Assembly (NCBI GenBank): GCA_947095585.1
Contig: OX352761.1
Location: forward strand, 56,466,432 to 56,530,431
Direction of reading: 5' to 3'
Length of the DNA: 64,000 nucleotides
Source: Nephrocerus scutellatus
Taxonomy: Eukaryota > Arthropoda > Insecta > Diptera > Pipunculidae
Below are positions 22,202 to 33,257 of the stretch, in pieces (the stretch's first letter is position 1; each line of letters begins with the position of its first letter). The translations under genes and the position numbers were made by a program. The notes under the pieces were generated by a model. It did no database searches and was not told the origin of the DNA. It saw only the letters and a program-made list of their open reading frames with translations.

Positions 22202-22950
22202 ATGTTTCGTAAGTATAAAAGCGACTATGTATTTATAAAAATGGGTAATATATAATAATGAATAATTTGCCTTTTTACTTCTAGAGTTCCACGACGAAAA
22301 TGGACGGGAGGCAAAACCAGAATTCTACTCGTTTGTGTTACTAACAGATTAGAGGAGTTTACACACCAAACAAAAAAGAAGAATGTTTATAATAATTTAA
22401 TGGAAGACATGCTGTCATCAGGAATACTGCCGGTATGTAAATTAATTTTGTTATTATTTGATTATTCTAATCACATAATTTACAGGAAGACCATGGCCAG
22501 TGATGATATAAAAAATAAATTGAAATCATTAAAAATGGCCTACAAACAGGCCATTGATAATAATAATCGTACTGGAGCTGCACCATCGGTAGCTCCATTC
22601 ATGGATTTATTAGATCATATTTATAGCCTGGAAAATGCACCACCAGAACATTCTTCAGTCGCTACCACCAGTGCAGGTATTCATCGGCTAGATAGTGGTG
22701 AAAATAATGTTGATGATATTATCGAAATATTCCCGGAAACACCTCCAGATTTTAGTTCATCAAAAAGGGAAAGTGCACGCCTGCCTAGAAAAGACCAAGA
22801 ATAACCGCGGGAAAGACCGCAGAAAAAATAAAAATGGATTTTTTCGAAAGAATATTAAAAATTACTGAGGCAAATAAATTAAAAATCAGCAGCAAAGGAA
22901 CGTAGGTAAGAATTGATATCTCAGAGAAGAGAGAAATCGTCAAAACAATT
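22202..22950 (+). pseudogene. Myb/SANT-like accessory gene (U4)
   Basis: Exon 1 at 22202, exon 2 at about 22287-22432, exon 3 with ATG at 22493. Both donors and acceptors are intact. The exon-3 frame ends at KDQE as in U2. The coil (from 22834) has a deletion after ANKLKI. This copy still reads MASDDIK, while U5-U10 have lost one Asp codon (MASDIK). Confidence 0.6.
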
Positions 22951-22988
22951 AAATTTTTCTAATATTACACAACACTTTTTTTTTAGCC

Positions 22989-23020
22989 GTCAAACAGTTG
23001 ACTTAAATAGTCAACGTCAA
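22989..23020. repeat. Palindromic TTGAC/GTCAA cluster (U4)
   Basis: Same motif arrangement as at 1469-1500, including GTTGACTTAAATAGTCAAC, and no substitution inside the palindrome. Confidence 0.5.
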
Positions 23021-23215
23021 TCTAAACAAAACAAATGCGCATTTGAATTCAAGTTGATTAGACTGTATGAATATCAATTTATGCATGTGAAAAAAATAAT
23101 CAAAGACAATATTATAGTTATAATTAATTCTTCTGTGCGTGGCGGTTCTTGGTTTTTTATATTTTCACTTCTCTTGAAAACCAATTGTGTGTTCTGTGTG
23201 ATTACGTTTAGTCCC

Positions 23216-23320
23216 ATGCCGCCAAAACGTGGGGGCAGTAGTTTGGGTCGAAGAACTCGAAATACTACAAACCAAGCAAATTTTCAATCAATTCTCTTTA
23301 ATTATCACGATCTTTGGTAA
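23216..23320 (+). pseudogene. Helitron RepHel N-terminal fragment (U4)
   Basis: MPPKRGGSSLGRRTRN form. The T-run upstream is the empty Helentron-like insertion site: GGTTCTTGG, six T, ATATTTTCAC. Confidence 0.5.
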
Positions 23321-23384
23321 AAAAATGACGTTTGATATTCATTTTATTTGGGGTTTTGTCACGTGCGGATCGCTTGTTGGAGCC

Positions 23385-25447
23385 ATGGCTGTAAGTTTGA
23401 TTTTCTATGGTTAATTTTTAGGTTAAAATATAAAAATTAAGTTCCAATTATTTTTTTTTCTTATTTTTTTGTTGTGTTTTCAACGCAAAACAAGAAAATA
23501 AACAAGTCATTGTGCCATAATTTCGCTACAAATAGTCTTTTTATTTTGTTCCATATTTGGAACAAATTTAGCCGACGGTTGTGTTCCATATTTGGAACAT
23601 AAAACATTTGTACTACAAACTGCGCAATTAGCAAATTTTTTTTCGTTCGACATTTGCAGTCTACTTCACTAAACCAAAGAAAACTGACAGAATTTCAAAT
23701 AAGGGACATACTGCACCGTTTCGATAATTCATTTTTGATAATTCTGAGCATGAAAATGTTGACAAGGAAGACGTTATATTGGAAATAACAGATAATAAGT
23801 CTTTAAAGATCAATAGAACCGATATTGAACAACAACAGCCTGGTGATGAAGTTGAAGATATCGGCGAAATTAATTCATCACAATTAGGAATCAGCGAGGT
23901 GGAAGAGCCAATTTTAATAGCTGTTGGAGCAGACCAAGTTTTTAATCAAGTTTTAGAGGAGTAGATATTGATTTCGTTATAAATACGTCCAAATGTACTG
24001 AAAAGCTATAAGCTATCGACGTTGTCAAGATAAATTTCAAACGAACACAATCCCATTTGAAGCTGAAGAACTCTATTCAACACCAGTTCGTGGCGTGGAA
24101 TCAAAATCACAGACGGTACTGAAATACGTAAATTGTTTGGGCTTCATATTCTAATTCCCCTCAAATTTCCAAGAATTCGTTTTTACTGGAATTCTGACAT
24201 CGGTATACAAACGGTCATTAATGCCATGTCTTATGAACGTTTTTCGCAGCTAAGAAACAATATACACTTCGTTAATGTGCAGAAACAAACCACCGATTGC
24301 AAAGATTAATTTTTCAAACTCCGGCCTATCATTGAAAGCGTAAGAAATAGATGCCTTCAACACAAGGTGGAAGAAGTGGTATCTATTGATGAACAAATTA
24401 TACCCTTTAAATGCAAATTATCAATAAAACAGTACTGCAAAGGAAAACCATATCCGTGGGGAATAAAAAATTACATCCCAGCTGGAAAATCTGGACTATG
24501 TTATGATTTCATTCTGTATCAAGGTAAAGAAACCGGGTTATCAGAAAGAAACCTTAGAAGATTCGGATTTGGAGCAGCCGTTGTTCTTGATCTTTCTGAA
24601 AGACTTAAAAATCAAGGCCATAGAATGTTTTTCGATAAATATTTTTCAAACTATAATTTATTTGAAATATTAAAATATAAAAAAATAAATGCTTGCGGTA
24701 CTATTCGAGTAAATAGGTTTGTTAACCCACCGCTACTTAACGATAAGCAAATAAAGGAAAAAGGCCGAGGTTATTCCGATGAAGTAAAAAAGCCGTGATG
24801 GAAATATTGTTAGTGTAAAGTGGCAAGACAATAAGCCGGCCCATCTTGCGTCGAATTTTATTGGCATTGGAACAGAAAAAGACATTCAAAGATTTGACAA
24901 ATCTGAGAAAAGATATGTTCGGGTGAAACAACCGGAAATCGTTTCGTTGTACAATGATGGCATGGGTGGTGTTGATCTGCAAGACCAGCTCATCAGTTAC
25001 TATAGAATATATTTCAGGTCGAAGAGATGGACCTTGCGTATAGTTGCCCATTTTATTGATTTGGCTGTTGTTTCGAGCTGGATAGAGTATAAAAAAGACA
25101 AAGAAGCCAACCAAATCCATGATAAAGATATAGAAGATCTTTTAGATTTCAGACTCCGTCTTGCCAACAGCCTTATGGTAGCCACTGCAAATCCAAGAAA
25201 ACGTGGTCGACCTTTGCAAAACCAAAGCCCAGAAACATTGCAAGTTCGCAAACGTTCAGAAAGTCGTCCAATAGGTGATATTAGATATGACTCAGTAAAT
25301 CATCTTCCAATTTACGAAAATAAAATACAAAGGTGCAAAAATAAAAACTGTATAAGTAAAACTTATATTTTTTGCAAAAAGTGCAAAGTACATTTATGTT
25401 TAAATCAAAATAGAAATTGCTTTAACGATTTTCATAATAAAAATTAA
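23385..25447 (+). pseudogene. piggyBac-like transposase (U4)
   Basis: Exon 1 at 23385-23390, intron 23391-23659, exon 2 from 23660. Near 23707-23745 it holds about 21 nt (reading HRFDNSF in one frame) that every other copy lacks, possibly the ancestral N-terminus. Lesions: a one-base deletion giving TAG at 23962-23964; a ~94-bp deletion near 24090 that removes the segment around GYFEKYFPPSFFEL; TAA at 24307-24309; an extra A near 24790. The segment 24367-24798 holds the first two catalytic Asp (SIDEQ, FFDKY). The segment 24923-25447 holds GGVDLQDQ and a complete cysteine-rich domain. Confidence 0.85.
23551..23595. promoter_or_regulatory. Paired CArG-like palindromes in the transposase intron
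   Basis: GTTCCATATTTGGAAC occurs twice, 35 bp apart, with CCATATTTGG cores at 23551-23560 and 23586-23595. Each core fits the CC(A/T)6GG consensus of SRF/MADS factors. The pair is intact in U4-U11; in U2/U3 the second is TTTAGAAC, and in U1 both are altered. A third core, CCATATATGG, lies in each 3' flank. Function is inferred only from the motif. Confidence 0.35.
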
Positions 25448-26089
25448 AACATGTTCTTAACAAACATATCAAAAGTCAAAGAAAAGGAAGACTGAATTAT
25501 TTTATATTTAATGAAATATTTATCTTTATTTGTTTTTGAGTTTTATAAATTTGTGTTAATTTTTTATTTTTATGAATTATTTATTATTAATTTTTATTAC
25601 GAATTATTTATTATTTCTTTTTATTATTTATTTTTAATTTTTTAATTATGAATTATTTTGTAAATATTTCCATATTTATCTTAATATATTATTTTTTTTA
25701 ATTTTATTAAAACTATATTTAATAACTTAATCTTCCAAAAAAAGTAGTTACTTTAACTCAAAAAGAAGCCGTGAACTATTAATAAATAAATGATTTGAAA
25801 GTTACCAACTCAGTTAGTTTTTTTCCTTTGACATGATTTGTTCCATATATGGCACAGAGTGGAAAACCCATTAAATTTTCATGAAAATTAAAAAAAAAAA
25901 TTCCGTTATATTTAATAGAGCCCTTATATTACAAAAACCACAAGAAATATTTTTTTTTATATAAACCAAAAATGCATGACTGAAAGGGTTAATCTACCTT
26001 TTCCAATTTGAAGTAGGGGCGACAATGTCCTCACCCCCAAATTCGTCGCCAAATGGTCGCCGAGTACCATTCTAAACAACACTATTCAT
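25448..26089. other. AT-rich 3' flank (U4/U5 boundary)
   Basis: No gene; standard flank with CArG-like site, 16-bp palindrome and GGCGAC/GTCGCC block. Confidence 0.75.
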
Positions 26090-26317
26090 CTAAGCGACCC
26101 CTAAAACTATGAGATCGATTCTAATATCGGTCCGTCCCCCCTCCGGGGAGACAACTCACCCATAGGAGTGTCCCACCAACACTATTAATCTCAGTGGCCC
26201 CGACAACTATTGAATGGACACTAATATCGGTCATACCCCTCAGATATCGACCCCATTCCCCTAGAGCTGTCTTACCATCACCATTCAACTCAGCGACCCC
26301 GAAAACCATAGAATCGA
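26090..26317. repeat. Satellite block (U5)
   Basis: About 2.3 monomers, truncated at GAATCGA as in U4. Confidence 0.8.
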
Positions 26318-26403
26318 GTTGTCGTCAATAATCTTTTAATAATAATAAATAATAATAAAAATATTAATAATAAATTCTCAAATTGCTACAAGCAATAACA
26401 GAA

Positions 26404-27111
26404 ATGTTTCGTAAGTATAAAAGCGACTATTTATAAAAATGGGTAATATATAATAATGAATAATTTGCCTTTTTACTTCTAGAGTTCCACGACGAAAATG
26501 GACGGGAGCCAAAACCAGAATTCTACTCGTTTGTGTTACTAACAGATTAGAGTAGTTTACACACCAAACAAAAAAGATTAATGTTTATAATAATTTAATG
26601 GAAGACATGCTGTCATCAGGAATACTGCCGGTATGTAAATTAATTTTTTTTGTTATTTGATTATTCTAATCACATAATTTACAGGAAGACCATGGCCAGT
26701 GATATAAAAAATAAATTGAAATCATTAAAAATGGCCTACAAACAGGCCATTGATAATAATAATCGTACTGGAGCTGCACCATCGGTAGCTCAATTCATGG
26801 ATTTATTAGATCATATTTATAGCCTGGAAAATGCACCACCATTCTTCAGTCGCTACCACCAGTGCAGGTATTCATCGGCTAGATAGTGGTGAAAATAATT
26901 TTGATGATATTATCGAAATATTCCCGGAAACACCTCCAGATTTTAGTTCATCAAAAAGGGAAAGGGCACGCCTGCCTAGAAAAGACCAAGAATAACCGCG
27001 GGAAAGACCGCAGAAAAAAAAATGGATTTTTTCGAAAGAATATTAAAAATTACTGAGGCAAATAAATTAAAAATCTTTGCCGAAAAAGATGCAGCAAAGG
27101 AACGTAGGTAA
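26404..27111 (+). pseudogene. Myb/SANT-like accessory gene (U5)
   Basis: Exon 1 ATGTTTC at 26404; exon 3 ATG at 26692 (MASDIK form). A five-base deletion after AAYAPP-type codons (CCACCATTCTTC for CCACCAGAACATTCTTC) throws the frame off, giving the tail FFSRYHQCRYSSAR. The coil from 27023 is open through KERR and ends at 27109-27111, where a deletion created GTAGGTAAG. Confidence 0.55.
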
Positions 27112-27417
27112 GAATTGATGGCTCAGAGAAGAGAGAAATCGTCAAAACAATTAAATTTTTCTAATATTACACAACACTTTTTTTTTAGCTGTCAAACAGT
27201 TGACTTAAATAGTCAACGTCAATCTAAACAAAACAAATGCGCATTTGAATTCAAGTTGATTAGACTGTATGAATATCAATTTATGCATGTGAAAAAAATA
27301 ATCAAAGACAATATTATAGTTATAATTAATTCTTCTGTGCGTGGCGGTTCTTGGTTTTTTATATTTTCACTTCTCTTGAAAACCAATTGTGTGTTCTGTG
27401 TGATTACGTTTAGTCCC

Positions 27418-27522
27418 ATGCCGCCAAAACGTGGGGGCAGTAGTTTGGGTCGAAGAACTCGAAATACTACAAACCAAGCAAATTTTCAATCAATTCTCTT
27501 TAATTATCACGATCTTTGGTAA
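27418..27522 (+). pseudogene. Helitron RepHel N-terminal fragment (U5)
   Basis: MPPKRGG form, 34 codons plus stop; empty Helentron-like site upstream. Confidence 0.5.
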
Positions 27523-27587
27523 AAAAAATGACGTTTGATATTCTTTTTATTTGGGGTTTTGTCACGTGCGGATCGCTTGTTGGAGCC

Positions 27588-28130
27588 ATGGCTGTAAGTT
27601 TGATTTTCTATGGTTAATTTTTAGCATAAAATATAAAAATTAAGTTCCAATGATTTTTTTTCTTATTTTTTTTGTTGTGTTTTCAACGCAAAACAAGAAA
27701 ATAAACAAGACATTGTGCCATAATTTCGCTACAAATAGTCTTTTTATTTTGTTCCATATTTGGAACAAATTTAGCCGACGGTTGTGTTCCATATTTGGAA
27801 CATAAAACATTTGTACTACAAACTGCGCAATTAGCAAATTTTTTTTCGTTCGACATTTGCAGTCTACTTCACTAAACCAAAGAAAACTGACAGAATTTCA
27901 AATAAGGGACATTCTGATGAATCTGAGTATGAAAATGTTGACAAGGAAGACGTTATATTGGAAATAACAGATAATAAGTCTTTTAAGAACAATAGAACCG
28001 ATATTGAACAACAACAGCCTGGTGATGAAGTTGAAGATATCGGCGAAATTAATTCATCACAATTAGCAATCAGCGAGGTGCAAGAGCCAATTTTAATAGC
28101 TGTTGGAGCAGACCAAGTTTTTAATCAAGT
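27588..28130 (+). pseudogene. piggyBac-like transposase, cut off at the U5/U6 fusion
   Basis: Exon 1 at 27588-27593, intron 27594-27862, exon 2 from 27863. The acidic N-terminal region runs to FNQV, where the sequence switches inside a T-run to the second Myb intron of U6. All catalytic residues are lost. Confidence 0.85.
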
Positions 28131-28597
28131 TTTTTTTGTTATTTGATTATTCTAATCACATAATTTACAGGAAGACCATGGCCAGTGATATAAAAAATAA
28201 ATTGAAATCATTAAAAATGGCCTACAAACAGGCCATTGATAATAATAATCGTACTGGAGCTGCACCATCGGTAGCTCAATTCATGGATTTATTAGATCAT
28301 ATTTATAGCCTGGAAAATGCACCACCATTCTTCAGTCGCTACCACCAGTGCAGGTATTCATCGGCTAGATAGTGGTGAAAATAATTTTGATGATATTATC
28401 GAAATATTCCCGGAAACACCTCCAGATTTTAGTTCATCAAAAAGGGAAAGGGCACGCCTGCCTAGAAAAGACCAAGAATAACCGCGGGAAAGACCGCAGA
28501 AAAAAAAATGGATTTTTTCGAAAGAATATTAAAAATTACTGAGGCAAATAAATAAAAAATCTTTGCCGAAAAAGATGCAGCAAAGGAACGTAGGTAA
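28131..28597 (+). pseudogene. Myb/SANT-like accessory gene, 3' part (U6)
   Basis: Begins in the second intron at the poly-T junction. The acceptor is intact and exon 3 starts with ATG 28178. It shares the five-base deletion of U5. The coil stops early (ANK then TAA), unlike U5. Exons 1 and 2 are missing. Confidence 0.55.
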
Positions 28598-28903
28598 GAA
28601 TTGATGGCTCAGAGAAGAGAGAAATCGTCAAAACAATTAAATTTTTCTAATATTACACAACACTTTTTTTTTAGCTGTCAAACAGTTGACTTAAATAGTC
28701 AACGTCAATCTAAACAAAACAAATGCGCATTTGAATTCAAGTTGATTAGACTGTATGAATATCAATTTATGCATGTGAAAAAAATAATCAAAGACAATAT
28801 TATAGTTATAATTAATTCTTCTGTGCGTGGCGGTTCTTGGTTTTTTATATTTTCACTTCTCTTGAAAACCAATTGTGTGTTCTGTGTGATTACGTTTAGT
28901 CCC

Positions 28904-29008
28904 ATGCCGCCAAAACGTGGGGGCAGTAGTTTGGGTCGAAGAACTCGAAATACTACAAACCAAGCAAATTTTCAATCAATTCTCTTTAATTATCACGATC
29001 TTTGGTAA
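28904..29008 (+). pseudogene. Helitron RepHel N-terminal fragment (U6)
   Basis: Same as in U5, displaced by 1,486 bp. Confidence 0.5.
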
Positions 29009-29073
29009 AAAAAATGACGTTTGATATTCTTTTTATTTGGGGTTTTGTCACGTGCGGATCGCTTGTTGGAGCC

Positions 29074-31116
29074 ATGGCTGTAAGTTTGATTTTCTATGGT
29101 TAATTTTTAGCATAAAATATAAAAATTAAGTTCCAATGATTTTTTTTCTTATTTTTTTTGTTGTGTTTTCAACGCAAAACAAGAAAATAAACAAGACATT
29201 GTGCCATAATTTCGCTACAAATAGTCTTTTTATTTTGTTCCATATTTGGAACAAATTTAGCCGACGGTTGTGTTCCATATTTGGAACATCAAACATTTGT
29301 ACTACAAACTGCGCAATTAGCAAATTTTTTTTCGTTCGACATTTGCAGTCTACTTCACTAAACCAAAGAAAACTGACAGAATTTCAAATAAGGGACATTC
29401 TGATGAATCTGAGTATGAAAATGTTGACAAGGAAGACGTTATATTGGAAATAACAGATAATAAGTCTTTTAAGAACAATAGAACCGATATTGAACAACAA
29501 CAGCCTGGTGATGAAGTTGAAGATATCGGCGAAATTAATTCATCACAATTAGCAATCAGCGAGGTGCAAGAGCCAATTTTAATAGCTGTTGGAGCAGACC
29601 AAGTTTTTAATCAAGTTTTAGAGGAAGTAGATATTGATTTCGTTATAAATACGTCCAAATGTACTGAAAAATCAGCTATAAGCTATCGACGTGGTCAAGA
29701 TAAATTTCAAACGAACACAATCCCATTTGAAGCAGAAGAACTCTATTCAACACCAGTTCGTGGCGTGGCTTCAAAATGACAGACGGTACTGAAATACGTA
29801 AATTGTTTGGGCTTCATATTCTAATTCCCCTCAAATTTCCAAGAATTCGTTTTTACTGGAATTCTGACATCGGTATACAAACGGTCATTAATGCCATGTC
29901 TTATGAACGTTTTTCGCAGCTAAGAAACAATATACACTTCGTTAATGTGCAGAAACAAACCACCGATTGCAAAGATTAATTTTTCAAACTCCGGCCTATC
30001 ATTGAAAGCGTAAGAAATAGATGCCTTCAACACAAGGTGGAAGAAGTGGTATCTATTGATGAACAAATTATACCCTTTAAAAGCAAATTATCAATAAAAC
30101 AGTACTGCAAAGAAAAACCATATCCGTGGGGAATAAAAAATTACATCCTAGCTGGAAAATCTGGATTATGTTATGATTTCATTCTGTATCAAAGTAAAGA
30201 AACCGGGTTATCAGAAAGAAACCTTAGAAGATTCGGATTTGGAGCAGCCGTTGTTCTTCATCTTTCTGAAAGACTTAAAAATCAAGGCCATAGAATGTTT
30301 TTCGATAAATATTTTTCAAACTATAATTTATTTGAAATATTAAAATATAAAAAAATAAATGCTTGCGGTACTATTCGAGTAAATAGGTTTGTTAACCCAC
30401 CGCTACTTAACGATAAGCAAATAAAGGAAAAAGGCCGAGGTTATTCCGATGAAGTAAAAAGCCGTGATGGAAATATTGTTAGTGTAAAGTGGCAAGACAA
30501 TAAGCCGGCCCATCTTGCGTCGAATTTTATTGGCATTGGAACAGAAAAAGACATTCAAAGATTTGACAAATCTGAGAAAAGATATGTTCGGGTGAAACAA
30601 CCGGAAATCGTTTCGTTGTACAATGATGGCATGGGTGGTGTTGATCTGCAAGACCAGCTCATCAGTTACTATAGAATATATTTCAGGTCGAAGAGATGGA
30701 CCTTGCATATAGTTGCCCATTTTATTGATTTGGCTGTTGTTTCGAGCTGGATAGAGTATAAAAAAGACAAAGAGGCCAACCAAATCCATGATAAAGATAT
30801 AGAAGATCTTTTAGATTTCAGACTCCGTCTTGCCAACAGCCTTATGGTAGCCACTGCAAATCCAAGAAAACGTGGTCGACCTTTGCAAAACCAAAGCCCA
30901 GAAACATTGCAAGTTCGCAAACGTTCAGAAAGTCGTCCAATAGGTGATATTAGATATGACTCAGTAAATCATCTTCCAATTTACGAAAATAAAATACAAA
31001 GGTGCAAAAATAAAAACTGTATAAGTAAAACTTATATTTTTTGCAAAAAGTGCAAAGTACATTTATGTTTAAATCAAAATAGAAATTGCTTTAACGATTT
31101 TCATAATAAAAATTAA
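29074..31116 (+). pseudogene. piggyBac-like transposase, best preserved C-terminal two-thirds (U6)
   Basis: Exon 1 at 29074-29079, intron 29080-29348, exon 2 from 29349. The N-terminal part is broken by a ~94-bp deletion near 29758 and by TAA at 29977-29979. From 29980 to 31116 the frame is open for 379 codons. Counting from the GTG at 30037: catalytic Asp at 8 (SIDEQ), 90 (FFDKY) and 203 (GGVDLQDQ), spacings typical of piggyBac DDD nucleases; a Trp at 221; the basic KRGRP at 278-282; cysteine-rich domain Cys 323, 328, 336, 339, 344, 351 and His 356. No ATG precedes the first Asp, so a product containing the whole triad could not start normally. Confidence 0.85.
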
Positions 31117-31758
31117 AACATGTTCTTAACAAACATATCAAAAGTCAAAGAAAAGGAAGACTGAATTATTTTATATTTAATGAAATATTTATCTTTATTT
31201 GTTTTTGAGTTTTATAAATTTGTGTTAATTTTTTATTTTTATGAATTATTTATTATTAATTTTTATTACGAATTATTTATTATTTCTTTTTATTATTTAT
31301 TTTTAATTTTTTAATTATGAATTATTTTGTAAATATTTCCATATTTATCTTAATATATTATTTTTTTTAATTTTATTAAAACTATATTTAATAACTTAAT
31401 CTTCCAAAAAAAGTAGTTACTTTAACTCAAAAAGAAGCCGTGAACTATTAATAAATAAATGATTTGAAAGTTACCAACTCAGTTAGTTTTTTTCCTTTGA
31501 CATGATTTGTTCCATATATGGCACAGAGTGGAAAACCCATTAAATTTTCATGAAAATTAAAAAAAAAAATTCCGTTATATTTAATAGAGCCCTTGTATTA
31601 CAAAAACCACAAGAAATATTTTTTTTTATATAAACCAAAAATGCATGACTGAAAGGGTTAATCTACCTTTTCCAATTTGAAGTAGGGGCGACAATGTCCT
31701 CACCCCCAAATTCGTCGCCAAATGGTCGCCGAGTACCATTCTAAACAACACTATTCAT
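31117..31758. other. AT-rich 3' flank (U6/U7 boundary)
   Basis: No gene; standard flank with CArG-like site, palindrome and GGCGAC/GTCGCC block. Confidence 0.75.
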
Positions 31759-31985
31759 CTAAGCGACCCCTAAAACTATGAGATCGATTCTAATATCGGT
31801 CCGTCCCCCCTCCGGGGAGACAACTCACCCATAGGAGTGTCCCACCAACACTATTAATCTCAGTGGCCCCGACAACTATTGAATGGACACTAATATCGGT
31901 CATACCCCTCAGATATCGACCCCATCCCCCTAGAGCTGTCTTACCATCACCATTCAACTCAGCGACCCCGAAAACCATAGAATCG
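31759..31985. repeat. Satellite block (U7)
   Basis: About 2.3 monomers, U4-type truncation. Confidence 0.8.
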
Positions 31986-32072
31986 AGTTGTCGTCAATAA
32001 TCTTTTAATAAAAATAAATAATAATAAAAATATTAATAATAAATTCTCAAATTGCTACAAGCAATAACAGAA

Positions 32073-32783
32073 ATGTTTCGTAAGTATAAAAGCGACTATT
32101 TATAAAAATGGGTAATATATAATAATGAATAATTTGCCTACTTACTTCTAGAGTTCCACGACGAAAATGGACGGGAGCCAAAACCAGAATTCTACTCGTT
32201 TGTGTTACTAACAGATTAGAGTAGTTTACACACCAAACAAAAAAGATCAATGTTTATAATAATTTAATGGAAGACATGCTGTCATCAGGAATACTGCCGG
32301 TATGTAAATTAATTTTTTTTATTATTTGATTATTCTAATCACATAATTTACAGGAAGACCATGGCCAGTGATATAAAAAATAAATTGAAATCATTAAAAA
32401 TGGCCTACAAACAGGCCATTGATAATAATAATCGTACTGGAGCTGCACCATCGGTAGCTCAATTCATGGATTTATTAGATCATATTTATAGCCTGGAAAA
32501 TGCACCACCACTCTTCAGTCGCTACCACCAGTGCAGGTATTCATCGGCTAGATAGTGGTGAAAATAATTTTGATGATATTATCGAAATATTCCCGGAAAC
32601 ACCTCCAGATTTTAGTTCATCAAAAAGGGAAAGGGCACGCCTGCCTAGAAAAGACCAAGAATAACCGCGGGAAAGACCGCAGAAAAAATAAAAATGGATT
32701 TTTTCGAAAGAATATTAAAAATTACTGAGGCAAATAAATTAAAAATCTTTGCCGAAAAAGATGCAGCAAATGAACGTAGGTAA
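32073..32783 (+). pseudogene. Myb/SANT-like accessory gene (U7)
   Basis: Exon 1 at 32073, exon 3 ATG at 32361. It has the U5 five-base deletion with an extra substitution (CCACTCTTC). The coil ends at 32781-32783 with Asn in place of Lys (AANERR), a change shared with U8 and U10. Confidence 0.55.
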
Positions 32784-33088
32784 GAATTGATGGCTCAGAG
32801 AAGAGAGAAATCGTCAAAACAATTAAATTTTTCTAATATTACACAACACTTTTTTTTAGCTGTCAAACAGTTGACTTAAATAGTCAACGTCAATCTAAAC
32901 AAAACAAATGCGCATTTGAATTCAAGTTGATTAGACTGTATGAATATCTATTTTTGCATGTGAAAAAAATAATCAAAGACAATATTATAGTTATAATTAA
33001 TTCTTCTATGCGTGGCGGTTCTTGGTTTTTTATATTTTCACTTCTCTTGAAAACCAATTGTGTGTTCTGTGTGATTACGTTTAGTCCC

Positions 33089-33193
33089 ATGCCGCCAAAA
33101 CGTGGGGGCAGTAGTTTGGGTCGAAGAACTCGAAATACTACAAACCAAGCAAATTTTCAATCAATTCTCTTTAATTATCACGATCTTTGGTAA
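33089..33193 (+). pseudogene. Helitron RepHel N-terminal fragment (U7)
   Basis: MPPKRGG form; the T-run upstream is uninterrupted. Confidence 0.5.
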
Positions 33194-33257
33194 AAAAATG
33201 ACGTTTGATATTCTTTTTATTTGGGGTTTTGTCACGTGCGGATCGCTTGTTGGAGCC

